Source: CAZACZ01 sp964483695
GTDB taxonomy: Bacteria > Deinococcota > Deinococci > Deinococcales > Trueperaceae
Direction of reading: 5' to 3'
DNA length: 34,733 bases
NCBI GenBank assembly: GCA_964483695.1
Contig: CAZACZ010000030.1
Location: forward strand, 1-34,733
Numbering within the stretch: position 1 is the stretch's first letter; each line of letters starts with the position of its first letter. This document shows positions 9,519-19,154 of this stretch, piece by piece. The position numbers and the translations under genes were made by a program. Under the pieces are notes generated by a model that ran no database searches, was not told where the DNA came from, and saw only the letters and a list, made by a program, of their open reading frames with translations.

Positions 9519-11810
9519 GTGACCGAACGCGTTTCCGTGCTTGCGTTGGCGGTGTTCACGGCGCTGGCGCTGTTCGTCGCGCCATGGGCGGCGCTCAACC
9601 GCGAGACGGGGGCGCGCAGCGCGGTGCTGTTGCTGCCGGAGCGTCTCGTCGACTTCACCGGCCGCACCGCGCCGATCGACCTGCCGCACCAAGGAGCGGT
9701 GCTGCTGCTCACGGTGGCGGGCCTGGCGGGCATCGCGCTCGGGGCCGCCGTCGGCCCGCGCGCCCGGCGCGTCCTCTGGCTGGCAGCGGGCGTCACGCTC
9801 ATCGCCACCACCGTCTGGGGCTCGAACCGCTTCGGCGCCGCGGTGGACGCGGCCCGCATCGAAGCGTTCCAGGCAGAGGTGGCGCGCGCCATCGACCTGG
9901 CGCGCCCCAACACCGACCTGGACGTGCTGCGCCAGGTGCTGGCCGACGCTCCTGGGCGTTCGCTCGACGAGAACGTGAGCGCCGCGGCGACGGGGGGCCT
10001 GGTCATCCGGCGCCTCCCGTACAACAACGCCAGCTTCGGCGCGAGTGCGTTCTTGGCCGTCGTGACGGGGGCGTTCGCGGTCCTCTTCGGGCTCCGGGTC
10101 GTGCCCGGGGCGTCGCGCGTCATCGACCGCTCGCTCCGGACCGCTGCCGTGCCCGCTACCGCCATCTTGCTGGCGCTCGCGGCGGCGGCGGTGGTGATCC
10201 TGACGCTGCAGCCGACGCCCACCGGCAGCGCCACCGAGGTGAGCGGCTGGTTCGCGTACCTGGTCGGGCGCATCGACACCCTCTGGTACGCGTACTTCAC
10301 CATGTTCCACGACGCGCTCGGCACCGTGTCCGGCTTCGCCGAGTCGCTCAAGTTCGCCACGCCGCTGATCTTCACTGGCCTCGCCGTCGGCTTCGGCTTC
10401 CAGGCCGGCTTGTTCAACATCGGGGCGCCGGGGCAGATGGTGATGGGCGCCATCTTCGCGGCGATGGCGGCGATCTACCTGCCTGGCCCGAAGGCGATCG
10501 TGCTGCCGCTGTCGGTGCTGGCGGCGGCACTCGGCGGCGGACTGTGGGGAGCGCTGCCGGGGTACCTGAAGGCGCGGTTCGGCGCCAACGAGGTCATCAA
10601 CACCATCCTCCTCAACTTCGTGGCCGCGTCGGCGCTGCTGTTCATCCTCTCGGCCGGGAACGTCTTCGCCGCGGCGGCGGTGCGTATCCTGGCCGCGATC
10701 GGGCTGTTCGTCCTGGCCAGCGTGCTGGTGCTGGCGGTGCCGCCGGTCCGGCGGGCATCGCGCCGCGCGCCGCGCGCCGCCTTCGCGGTGGGCGCCGTGG
10801 TCTTGCTCGGTGCGATGGTGGTGGCCGGCTTGCCGCGGCCGGGTGACGCGCCGGTGACGCTCAACATGCCGTTCCGGGTGAGCGGCAACGAGCCCAAGTC
10901 GAAGGAGCTGAGCATGGCCGCACGCATGCCGCAGCTCCCGGCGATGGTGGGCATCGACATCCGCCGGTCGCCGGGCACCAACGTGGTGCCGATCGACTAC
11001 GCCTCGTTGATCGCGCCCATCGTCGCGATCGTGGCGCTGTTCGTGCTCCCGCGGTGGCGCCGGTTCCGCACCTGGCTCGGCCGCATCCTCGGTGCGGTGG
11101 GGGTGGGCGCCGTGGTGTACGGCGTCGGCTGGGTGCTGGGCTTGGCGCGCGTGCCGACGGCCATCCCGCCCACCAAACTCAACCTCTCCTTCGTGGTCGC
11201 GTTGACGGTGGCGGCGCTGGTGTACGTCTTCCTGTTCCGCACGAAGTGGGGCTACGAGTTGCGCGCCGTGGGGTTGGCACCGCGGGCGGCCGAGTACGGC
11301 GGCGCCAGCATCGCCCGCAACACCGTGCTCGCCATGGCCATCAGCGGCGCCCTGGCCGGCCTGACGGCCACCCACTACGTGCTGGGGGGCGCGCTGGAGG
11401 ACTACGCGTTGCGCCAGTCGATCCCCACCAGCGACGGCTTCGACGGCATCGCGGTGGCGCTGCTAGGCGCCAACCAGCCGCTCGGCATCGTGCTGGCGGC
11501 GTTCCTCTTCGGCGTGCTGAAGTACGGCGGCTCGGTGCTGAACATCACCTTCCCCAACCTGACGCGCGAGGTCGTCAGCATGATCCTTGCCCTGGTGGTG
11601 CTGTTCATCGCCGCCAAGGGGTTCTTGCCCGAGCGCATCACCAACCCGCTGAAGTGGGCGCGCCCCGGGAGCGGCGCAGGAGAGGGGCCGCCCGAGGCCC
11701 CGACGGGCAGCGCGCCCTCCTCCCCGGCCGCGGCGCCGACCACGTCGCCGACCACGCCGGGCGCCGACGCCGGCATGGGCGCGCCCGGTGCGCCGCGAGG
11801 GGGTAGGTGA
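9519..11810 (+). CDS. ABC transporter permease, nucleoside (BmpA-system) type, enlarged
   Basis: Inner-membrane permease of the BPD_transp_2 family, the partner type for BmpA-like nucleoside-binding proteins. The core motifs are clear: AVGFGFQAGLFNIGAPGQM (about residue 285) and ANEVINTILLNF (about 354), then FRTKWGYELRAVG and the ending with AVALLGANQPLGIVLAAFLFG. At 763 residues it is twice the usual length of about 350. The surplus is in two places: an N-terminal region of some 260 residues with several membrane segments, and an insertion of roughly 180 residues (about 370-550) with about four extra hydrophobic segments. The tail after residue 715 is a Pro/Ser/Thr/Gly-rich cytoplasmic or exposed segment. 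GTG start at 9519 follows the -10 box. The stop overlaps the second permease (GTGA). No ATPase or binding-protein gene is in the window. Confidence 0.88.
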   Translation: MTERVSVLALAVFTALALFVAPWAALNRETGARSAVLLLPERLVDFTGRTAPIDLPHQGAVLLLTVAGLAGIALGAAVGPRARRVLWLAAGVTLIATTVWGSNRFGAAVDAARIEAFQAEVARAIDLARPNTDLDVLRQVLADAPGRSLDENVSAAATGGLVIRRLPYNNASFGASAFLAVVTGAFAVLFGLRVVPGASRVIDRSLRTAAVPATAILLALAAAAVVILTLQPTPTGSATEVSGWFAYLVGRIDTLWYAYFTMFHDALGTVSGFAESLKFATPLIFTGLAVGFGFQAGLFNIGAPGQMVMGAIFAAMAAIYLPGPKAIVLPLSVLAAALGGGLWGALPGYLKARFGANEVINTILLNFVAASALLFILSAGNVFAAAAVRILAAIGLFVLASVLVLAVPPVRRASRRAPRAAFAVGAVVLLGAMVVAGLPRPGDAPVTLNMPFRVSGNEPKSKELSMAARMPQLPAMVGIDIRRSPGTNVVPIDYASLIAPIVAIVALFVLPRWRRFRTWLGRILGAVGVGAVVYGVGWVLGLARVPTAIPPTKLNLSFVVALTVAALVYVFLFRTKWGYELRAVGLAPRAAEYGGASIARNTVLAMAISGALAGLTATHYVLGGALEDYALRQSIPTSDGFDGIAVALLGANQPLGIVLAAFLFGVLKYGGSVLNITFPNLTREVVSMILALVVLFIAAKGFLPERITNPLKWARPGSGAGEGPPEAPTGSAPSSPAAAPTTSPTTPGADAGMGAPGAPRGGR

Positions 11811-12751
11811 CGGTGGACACCGTCTTGCTGCTTGCCCTGGCTTCGTCGATGCTTCGCGCCACCACGCCGCTGCTGTTCGCCGCCCTCGGCGGGATGTTCT
11901 CCGAGCGTTCCGGCGTCGTCAACATCGCGCTCGAAGGCATCATCCTGTTCGGCGCCATGGCGGCGGCCATCACGGCGCAGCTGATCGAGGCGCCCTACCT
12001 GCGCGACAACCCGTCCGCGGTGGTGGCGCACGCGCCGTGGCTCGGAGTGCTCGCCGCCATGGTGGTGGGCGCCGCCATCGCGTCGGTGCACGCGGTGGTG
12101 TCGATCCGCTACAAGGCCGACCAGATCATCTCCGGCACCGCCATCAACCTCATGGCCATCGGCATCCCGGCGGTGATCCTCTCGGGCCTCTACGACAACA
12201 GCGCCACCAGCGACCCGATCCGCAACCGCCTGCCGCTGTGGAAGCTGTTCGGCATCGACGGGCTGGCGTTCAGCCCGCTCGTCTACCTGGCGTTCCTGCT
12301 GGTCCCGGTGGCGTGGTTCGTGCTCTTCCGTACCCCCTTCGGCCTGCGGCTCCGGTCGGTGGGCGAGCACCCCGCCGCCGCCGACTCGCTCGGCATCGAC
12401 GTGCGCCGCATGCGCTACGTCGGCGTGATCCTGTCCGGCGTGCTGGCCGGACTCGGCGGCGCCTACCTGTCGATCGGCAACCTCAACCAGTTCATCAGCG
12501 AGATGTCGGGCGGTCGTGGCTTCATCGCGTTGGCCGCGTTGATCTTCGGCAAGTGGCACCCGCTCGGGGTGCTCGGCGCGACGCTGCTCTTCGGCGCCTT
12601 CCAGGCTACCGAGGTGCTGCTGGGCGGCGGCAAGCTGCTGCCCCCGACGTTGGTGCAGAGCCTGCCGTTCATCCTCACCATGCTGGTGCTCGCCGGCTTC
12701 GTCGGTCGGTCGGTGGCGCCGAAGTCGATCGGCAAGCCGTTCGAGAAGTGA
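11807..12751 (+). CDS. ABC transporter permease, nucleoside type, second subunit
   Basis: Second BPD_transp_2 permease, 314 residues, of normal size for the YufQ/NupC-like partner. Signature segments are GGMFSERSGVVNIALEGIILFGAM near residue 30, YKADQIISGTAINLMAIGIP around residue 105, FGLRLRSVGEHPAAADSLGIDV, and the C-terminal GGRGFIALAALIFGKWHPLGVLGATLLFG. About eight to nine hydrophobic segments. It pairs with the enlarged permease upstream to form the transmembrane heterodimer for nucleoside or related uptake. GTG start overlaps the upstream stop as GTGA, so translation is coupled; a second GTG six bases on is an alternative. malQ follows after 32 bases. Confidence 0.92.
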   Translation: MTVDTVLLLALASSMLRATTPLLFAALGGMFSERSGVVNIALEGIILFGAMAAAITAQLIEAPYLRDNPSAVVAHAPWLGVLAAMVVGAAIASVHAVVSIRYKADQIISGTAINLMAIGIPAVILSGLYDNSATSDPIRNRLPLWKLFGIDGLAFSPLVYLAFLLVPVAWFVLFRTPFGLRLRSVGEHPAAADSLGIDVRRMRYVGVILSGVLAGLGGAYLSIGNLNQFISEMSGGRGFIALAALIFGKWHPLGVLGATLLFGAFQATEVLLGGGKLLPPTLVQSLPFILTMLVLAGFVGRSVAPKSIGKPFEK

Positions 12752-12783
12752 CCCCGAGCGACGCGCCCAACCCGGAGGACCCC

Positions 12784-14330
<1,547 letters not shown>

Positions 14331-14340
<10 letters not shown>

Positions 14341-14358
14341 GGAGGGGCGCTCAGGTCC
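14331..14358. terminator. Hairpin containing both stop codons of malQ and the ABC-2 permease gene
   Basis: GGA-CG-CCTGAG (14331-14341) pairs with CTCAGG-TCC (14350-14358), leaving a 2-base bulge and an 8-base loop. The TGA of malQ (14338-14340) lies in one arm and the TGA of the minus-strand gene (complement of 14351-14353) in the other. Probably a shared, very compact terminator. Confidence 0.5.
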
Positions 14359-15577
14359 GGAAGATCACGTTCTCGCGCCGGAAGTTGCGCAGGGCGAAGG
14401 CCAGTAGCAGGACGATGGCGACGGCGAGCGAGCCCCAGGTCAGCAGCACCGCTCCGCCCGACGCCGTTCCCTTCACCACGTCGTCCATCAACACCAGCAC
14501 GTTGAAGATCGGCACGTAGTAGGCGGTGTCGCCGATGCCGATGAGGTCCTTGAACTGCAGCGCGACGGCAGGCAGGATGAACAGGAACGACAGCGGGGCG
14601 ATGTAGCTCTGCGCCTCCTTGAACGAGCGCGCGAAGAGCGCGATGCCGAGGAGCAACGCCGACACTACCGCCGAAAGCAGGATCGCGCTGACCAGCAGCA
14701 GGCCGATCGAGCCGATCGACAAGTCGAAGCTCCCGCCCATGACGGAGACGATCTCCGCGCCTTCGCCGCCGAGACGCGGCAGGAAGATGCTGCGCATCGC
14801 CACCGCGCCGAGCAGGTACCCGCCGATCGCCATGATGGCCGCGCTCAAGCCGAACAGCATGGTCGCGAAGAACTTGCCGAGCACCACCTCCGAGCGGCGG
14901 ACCGGAGCCACCAGCAGCACCTCGAGCGTGCCGCGCTCCTTCTCGCCTGCGGTGGCGTCGATGGCGGTCATCTGGCCGCCGGTGAGCGTCCAGATGGCGA
15001 TGAAGAACGGGATCAACCACGACAGCTGGCCGCTGGCGCGCTCCGCCTCGGAGCTGGCGTCCACCGTCACCACCAGCACCGGCTGCAGCACCTCCGGTCG
15101 GAGGCCGACGTCTGCAAGGCGCTCGGCCACGACACCCTGCTGGTAGATGCCCACGGCCTGCTGCACCTTGCCGGCGTTCAGTTCGCTGCGCATGTTGCCG
15201 ACCTTCGACGCGACCGTGATCTCGGCGCTGCCGCCGGCCGCGATGCGCTCGGCGAAGTCGGCGGGCACCTCGATGGCCGCCGCCAGGTCCTGCTCCTGCA
15301 CCGCGCGGGTGGCGTCCTCGACCGGCACCAGCGCCACGTTCTGCGCCTCGAGGGCGGCGCGGAACTCGGCGGGCACGTTGTCCAAGCCGACCACGCCGAT
15401 CTCGGTGACGGTCGTCTGCTCGCGTTCGAACAGGCCGCCCAGCAGCAGCGGCAAGCCGAGCATCATCACCGGCATCACCAGCAGCGGGATGAGCAGGTTC
15501 GACACGATGGCGCGATGGTCGCGCAACGTCGACACGATCTCCTTGGCGGCGATGCGGCGGATCTTCTCGAGTCTCAC
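14351..15577 (-). CDS. ABC-2 family exporter permease, NatB-like
   Basis: Membrane subunit of an ABC exporter similar to the sodium-extruding NatB family (COG1668 type). 408 residues: an N-terminal helix around residues 25-50 (LLIPLLVMPVMMLGLPLLLGG), a large extracytoplasmic loop up to about residue 185, then five or six membrane helices. The loop-to-membrane segment TAGEKERGTLEVLLVAPVRRSEVVLGKF is the characteristic ABC-2 motif that follows the first helix of the second bundle. The GTG start (15575-15577) overlaps the stop of the ATPase gene (GTGA), so the two are translationally coupled. The substrate is not determinable from sequence; sodium, drug or peptide export are all possible. Confidence 0.88.
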   Translation of the reverse strand: MRLEKIRRIAAKEIVSTLRDHRAIVSNLLIPLLVMPVMMLGLPLLLGGLFEREQTTVTEIGVVGLDNVPAEFRAALEAQNVALVPVEDATRAVQEQDLAAAIEVPADFAERIAAGGSAEITVASKVGNMRSELNAGKVQQAVGIYQQGVVAERLADVGLRPEVLQPVLVVTVDASSEAERASGQLSWLIPFFIAIWTLTGGQMTAIDATAGEKERGTLEVLLVAPVRRSEVVLGKFFATMLFGLSAAIMAIGGYLLGAVAMRSIFLPRLGGEGAEIVSVMGGSFDLSIGSIGLLLVSAILLSAVVSALLLGIALFARSFKEAQSYIAPLSFLFILPAVALQFKDLIGIGDTAYYVPIFNVLVLMDDVVKGTASGGAVLLTWGSLAVAIVLLLAFALRNFRRENVIFRT

Positions 15578-16317
15578 GCCGCCACCTCCTCGCGCAGGCC
15601 GGAGCGCTCGACCAGGCGGAAGAACGCTTCCTCGAGCCCCTTGCCGTCGGCGGCGGCGGCTAGGTTGGCGATGGTGTCCTCGGCGATCTTCCTACCGCCG
15701 AAGATGATGCAGGCGCGGTCGCACAGCGCCTCGACCTCGCTCATGACGTGGGTCGAGTAGATCACCGCGCGCCCCTCGCTGGGGTAGGCGCGCACGAAGT
15801 CGAGCAGGGCGCGCCGCGCCACCACGTCGAGGCCGCTGGTGGCCTCGTCGAAGAAGATGACCGGGGGGTCGTGGATCACCGCGCGCGCCACCACGACCTT
15901 CTGCTTCATGCCGCTGGAGAACTCGCCCGCGCGGCGCGTGAGGGTGTCGCCGAGGTTCAGCAGGTCGTCGAGCTCGGCGATGCGGCGGTCGATGGCGGCG
16001 GCTCCCATGCCGTAGAGACGTCCGAAGTAGTGCAGGATCTCCCGTCCGTCGAGGCGGTCGTAGAGCCCCATGCCGCCGTTCACCACGCCGATGGCGGCGC
16101 GCACCGCCTCGCCCTCCTTGCGGATGTCGTGGCCGGCGACGGTGGCGGTACCGCGGTCGGGCGCCAACAGCGTGGCCAGGATGCGCAGCGTGGTGGTCTT
16201 GCCGGCGCCGTTGGGTCCGAGCAGCCCGAACACCTCGCCGCTGCTCACGTCGAAGCTGAGGTCCTGCACGGCGTGTACCCCGTCGAACGACTTGTCGAGG
16301 TTCCGCACCGAGATCAT
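15574..16317 (-). CDS. ABC transporter ATP-binding protein, NatA-like
   Basis: Energising subunit of the exporter, 247 residues. Walker A GPNGAGKT (residues 34-41), signature FSSGMKQKVVVARAV in place of the canonical LSGGQ, Walker B VIFFDEATSGLD and the switch-His segment VIYSTHVMSEVEAL are present. The SSGM signature is typical of the NatA/CcmA group of exporter ATPases. Start ATG at 16315-16317 is fixed by a perfect GGAGG 5 bases upstream; earlier in-frame codons encode only a basic stretch. It heads a two-gene operon with the permease and has its own promoter with both -35 and -10. Confidence 0.95.
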   Translation of the reverse strand: MISVRNLDKSFDGVHAVQDLSFDVSSGEVFGLLGPNGAGKTTTLRILATLLAPDRGTATVAGHDIRKEGEAVRAAIGVVNGGMGLYDRLDGREILHYFGRLYGMGAAAIDRRIAELDDLLNLGDTLTRRAGEFSSGMKQKVVVARAVIHDPPVIFFDEATSGLDVVARRALLDFVRAYPSEGRAVIYSTHVMSEVEALCDRACIIFGGRKIAEDTIANLAAAADGKGLEEAFFRLVERSGLREEVAA

Positions 16318-16385
16318 GATGGCCTCCGTTGCCTGGCGGATCGTGCGCCGCCGACGCGTCGGGCGGGGCACACGGTGCCCTGTCG

Positions 16386-16414
16386 ATGGTAGTCAGGTCG
16401 GGTGGCGCGGTCAA
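16386..16414 (-). promoter_or_regulatory. Sigma-70-type promoter for the NatAB-like operon
   Basis: On the minus strand TTGACC (complement of 16409-16414) is followed after exactly 17 bases by TACCAT (complement of 16386-16391). It would give a leader of roughly 60 bases before a gene with a strong ribosome site. It is the only promoter in the window where I see both hexamers at ideal spacing. Confidence 0.65.
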
Positions 16415-16499
16415 GGGACGGGCGTCCGCGCTCCTCCGAAGCCGGCCGCGGAGCTCCCGTCCCCGACGTCACCCCGGCGGGGCAGGCCGCACCGCCTGC

Positions 16500-16505
16500 T
16501 ATCAT
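16500..16505 (+). promoter_or_regulatory. -10 box TATCAT for the FMN-enzyme-like gene
   Basis: TATCAT ends 8 bases before the ATG at 16514 with no ribosome site, matching the leaderless pattern of other genes here. It faces away from the NatAB promoter within the 196-base intergenic region 16318-16513. Confidence 0.5.
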
Positions 16506-16513
16506 CGACTCGC

Positions 16514-17293
16514 ATGAGCGAGCGCGATTTCGCCGCCCTGGACGCGCATCAGGTTCTGCCGCGGGTGCTTCACGAGGTCGCCTCGCCCGACCTCCGCACC
16601 ACCATCCTCGGCGCCACGCTGACGTCGCCCATGGTGGCGCGACTACGGCGGCCGGGCGCCGTGGACGCCGGCATGCTGGCGGCGATCGACGCCGACGCCG
16701 CGCTCGACCCGAGCCAGCGGCACGCTCCTGCCGTCACCGTCGCCGTGCTCGGACCGGGGCGGATGGCCGAGTTGGTGCCGCGCACGCGGGCGCTGGCCGC
16801 GCTGGGGGTGGCGGCCATCGGGCTGGACTTCGCGCCGATGGCGGAGAGCGAGCCGTTCGGGCGCGAGCCGTGGCGCCCCCGCACGCGCGAGGACCTGGCG
16901 GAGTTGCGCGCGGCTGCCGGCTGTCCGCTATGGGTGTTCGGCTTGTGCGACGCCGCCGACGCCGAGATCGCGGCCGAGGCCGGCGTCGACGCGGTGGTGC
17001 TCGGGTGCGAGGTCGGCCGGCGGGTCGGCGCGCCCGCCGTGATCGACGTCTTGCCCGAAGTGCTCGACGCGGTCGGGGGGATGCTGATGGTGGCGGCGGC
17101 CGGTCCGGTGCGTGACGGCATCGACGTCTTCCGCTACCTCGCCGTCGGCGCCGAGCTGGTGGTGGTGGATGGCGATCGGTCGCTCGAGGCGCTGGAGGCG
17201 GAGCTGGCGTACGCCATGCGCGTCACCGGCTGCGCCAGCCTCGCCGACATCGGCTACGACGCCCTCTTCGCGCCCTTGTTCGGAGAGCCGTGA
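16514..17293 (+). CDS. Degenerate FMN-dependent alpha-hydroxyacid dehydrogenase-like protein
   Basis: Shortened relative (259 residues against about 350-400) of the lactate oxidase/glycolate oxidase TIM-barrel family. The N-terminus QVLPRVLHEVASPDLRTTILGATLTSPM follows the family pattern RxLxDVxxxDxxTTxLGxxLxxP. The second half follows the family in order up to LAYAMRVTGCASLADI (family: ExAMxLTGxxSxxDL). The catalytic positions are altered: the family Lys-Gly-Ile is FGL, the SNHGGRQ segment with the active-site His reads GCEVGRR, and DGGIRRG reads AAGPVRDG. FMN oxidation of a hydroxyacid is therefore unlikely; a pseudoenzyme or altered binding role is inferred. It has a leaderless start and ends in a GTGA overlap with ruvA, so the two are coupled. 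Alternative: a distant IMP-dehydrogenase-like barrel. Confidence 0.7.
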   Translation: MSERDFAALDAHQVLPRVLHEVASPDLRTTILGATLTSPMVARLRRPGAVDAGMLAAIDADAALDPSQRHAPAVTVAVLGPGRMAELVPRTRALAALGVAAIGLDFAPMAESEPFGREPWRPRTREDLAELRAAAGCPLWVFGLCDAADAEIAAEAGVDAVVLGCEVGRRVGAPAVIDVLPEVLDAVGGMLMVAAAGPVRDGIDVFRYLAVGAELVVVDGDRSLEALEAELAYAMRVTGCASLADIGYDALFAPLFGEP

Positions 17294-17886
17294 TCGCCTT
17301 CGTCGAGGGTGTCGTCCGCGAGCTGCGCGACGCGAGCGTGGTGGTGGCCGTCGCCGGCTTCGGCATCGAGGTCCACGCGCCCGCCTCCACCCTGGCGCAC
17401 TGCCGGGTGCACGAACCCGTCCTGCTGCGCACCGCCTTGGTGGTGCGTGACGAACAGCCGCTGCTGTACGGCTTCCATCACGACGACCAGCTCGTGCTCT
17501 TCCGACGGTTGCTGGAGGTCGGAGGGGTGGGGCCGAAGCTGGCGCTGGGCCTGCTGTCGGCGCTGCCGACCGCGCTGATCGCCACCGCGGTCGCCAACCA
17601 GGACCCCGGCCTCCTCACCAGCGCCCCCGGGGTGGGCAAGCGCACCGCCGAGCGCATCGTGCTCGAGTTGAAGAACCGCCTGCCCGAGCACCTGATCGCG
17701 GGGCCCGGCGCCGCCGCGCCCGCGCGCCCCGCGCTGGCGGGGGCGGGCGAGGACGCGGTGGATGCGCTGATGGCGCTCGGCTACCGCGAGTCGCAGGTCA
17801 AGGGCATCGTGGCGGAGTTGGTGGCGGCCAGCCCCGATGCCGGCCCCGAGTCGCTGATCCGGAAAGCGCTGGCGCGGTTGCGTTGA
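17290..17886 (+). CDS. ruvA: Holliday junction branch migration protein RuvA
   Basis: RuvA binds four-way junctions and loads the RuvB helicase in recombinational repair. 198 residues, standard length. N-terminal OB domain (MIAFVEGVVREL through LLYGFHHDDQLVLFRRLLEVGGVGPKLAL), tandem helix-hairpin-helix (GGVGPKLALGLLS, APGVGKRTAERIVLELKNRL), a Pro/Ala linker near residues 140-152 and the C-terminal RuvB-binding domain (DAVDALMALGYRESQVKGIV). The GTG start overlaps the previous stop, with GGAGAG just upstream. ruvB and ruvC are not next to it, so the complex is assembled from dispersed genes. Confidence 0.96.
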   Translation: MIAFVEGVVRELRDASVVVAVAGFGIEVHAPASTLAHCRVHEPVLLRTALVVRDEQPLLYGFHHDDQLVLFRRLLEVGGVGPKLALGLLSALPTALIATAVANQDPGLLTSAPGVGKRTAERIVLELKNRLPEHLIAGPGAAAPARPALAGAGEDAVDALMALGYRESQVKGIVAELVAASPDAGPESLIRKALARLR

Positions 17887-17908
17887 GGCGCGAACGCCTC
17901 GCGCCTCA
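17884..17908. terminator. Perfect hairpin formed by the two stop codons of ruvA and ald
   Basis: TGAGGCGCGA (17884-17893) and TCGCGCCTCA (17899-17908) are perfect 10-bp complements with a 5-base loop. The first three bases of one arm are the ruvA TGA and the last three of the other arm are the ald TGA on the opposite strand. A minimal bidirectional terminator or 3'-end protector without T-tract. Confidence 0.65.
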
Positions 17909-19033
17909 GGCCGTCAGCGGCCCCGCCCGCAACGCCTCGTCCGGAGCGTGGGTGGGTAGGTCGAACGCCTGCCCCACGGCGCGGTAGGTGAGCTTGCCGG
18001 CGTGGGTGTTGAGGCCCTGGAGCAGCGCCGGGTCGGCAAGCAGCGCACTGCTTCCGCCCGCTGCGAGCTTGAGCGTGTACGGCAGGGTCTGGTTCGACAG
18101 CGCCCGGGTGCTGGTGTTCGGCACCGCCCCCGGCATGTTCGCCACGCCGTAGTGCACCACGCCGTCGACGACGTAGGTGGGGGCGTCGTGGGTGGTCGCG
18201 TGGATGGTCTCGATGCAGCCGCCCTGGTCGACCGCCACGTCGACGATGACGCTGCCCGGCTTCATCAGGCTCAGCAGGTCGCGCGTCATCAGCCGCGGGG
18301 CGCGCGCGCCGGGGATCAGCACCGCGCCGATGACGAGGTCGGCGCCGGGCAGCAGGTCGCGCACGTTGCCGAGGTTGCTGGCCATGGTCTGGACGCGCCC
18401 GCCGAAGATGTCGTCGAGGTACTGCAGGCGGGCGTGGCTGACGTCGAGGATCGACACCCGCGCGCCGAGGCCGAGCGCGATCTTGGCGGCGTTGGTGCCG
18501 ACCGTGCCGCCGCCGAGGATGACGACCTCGCCGGTCTGCACGCCGGGTACGCCGCCCAGCAACACGCCGCGGCCGCCGTGCGAACGCTCCAGGAAGTGCG
18601 CGCCAACTTGCGGCGCCATCCTGCCGGCTACCTCGCTCATCGGCGTGAGGAGCGGCAGCGCGCCGTTGGGAAGCTGCACCGTCTCGTACGCCACGGCGGT
18701 GGTGCCGGTGGCCAGCAGCGCCTCCGTGAGGGGTCGGGCGGCAGCCAGGTGCAAGTAGGTGAACAGCAGCAGGTCGTCGCGCAGGTACCGGAACTCCGAC
18801 TCGAGCGGCTCCTTGACCTTCAGCACCAGCTTCTGGGCCCAAGCCTCGGCGGCGGTGTCGACGATGGTGGCGCCGGCGGCGCGGTAGTCGTCGTCGCTGA
18901 AGCCCGAGCCGAGACCGGCGTCGCGCTCCACCACCACGACGTGGCCGGCGCCGACCAGGGCGTGGACGGCGCCGGGCGTGGTCGACACGCGGTGCTCCTG
19001 CGGCTTGATCTCCTTCGGAACGCCGATGTTCAT
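17906..19033 (-). CDS. ald: Alanine dehydrogenase
   Basis: NAD-dependent reversible oxidation of L-alanine to pyruvate and ammonia; cytoplasmic hexamer. 375 residues, normal length. The N-terminus MNIGVPKEIKPQEHRVSTTPGAV is diagnostic. Catalytic-type residues are in VLKVKEPLESE (Lys) and LFTYLHLAAA (His). The NAD-binding Rossmann segment is VVILGGGTVGTNAAKIALGLGARVSILD, and the later segment VDVAVDQGGCIETI is conserved. The ATG at 19031-19033 has GGGAG 6 bases upstream; the upstream extension of the frame overlaps truB and is not conserved. It lies 121 bases downstream of truB in the same orientation but has its own -10 box. It converges on ruvA with an overlapping-hairpin terminator. Confidence 0.97.
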   Translation of the reverse strand: MNIGVPKEIKPQEHRVSTTPGAVHALVGAGHVVVVERDAGLGSGFSDDDYRAAGATIVDTAAEAWAQKLVLKVKEPLESEFRYLRDDLLLFTYLHLAAARPLTEALLATGTTAVAYETVQLPNGALPLLTPMSEVAGRMAPQVGAHFLERSHGGRGVLLGGVPGVQTGEVVILGGGTVGTNAAKIALGLGARVSILDVSHARLQYLDDIFGGRVQTMASNLGNVRDLLPGADLVIGAVLIPGARAPRLMTRDLLSLMKPGSVIVDVAVDQGGCIETIHATTHDAPTYVVDGVVHYGVANMPGAVPNTSTRALSNQTLPYTLKLAAGGSSALLADPALLQGLNTHAGKLTYRAVGQAFDLPTHAPDEALRAGPLTA

Positions 19034-19110
19034 GTTCGCTCCCGTCGAAGCGCGCTCTCGGCGGACGTGCCCCGTGGGCGCTTCGGGTGTGGTCACTTCC
19101 GTCGTCGACC

Positions 19111-19116
19111 AGTCTA
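19111..19116 (-). promoter_or_regulatory. -10 box TAGACT upstream of ald
   Basis: TAGACT on the minus strand (complement of 19111-19116), about 77 bases before the ald start, in the truB-ald gap. The gene has a ribosome site, so a leader of about 70 bases is expected. No clear -35. Confidence 0.4.
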
Positions 19117-19154
19117 CCGGTTCGCCCTCGACGGCCGATGGGCGCCTGACCGCT

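Noticed and set aside
9234..11375. A 713-codon open frame on the minus strand opposite the permease gene
   Set aside because: Composition is Arg/His/Gln/Asp-rich low complexity with no motif; the opposite strand encodes a clear membrane permease.
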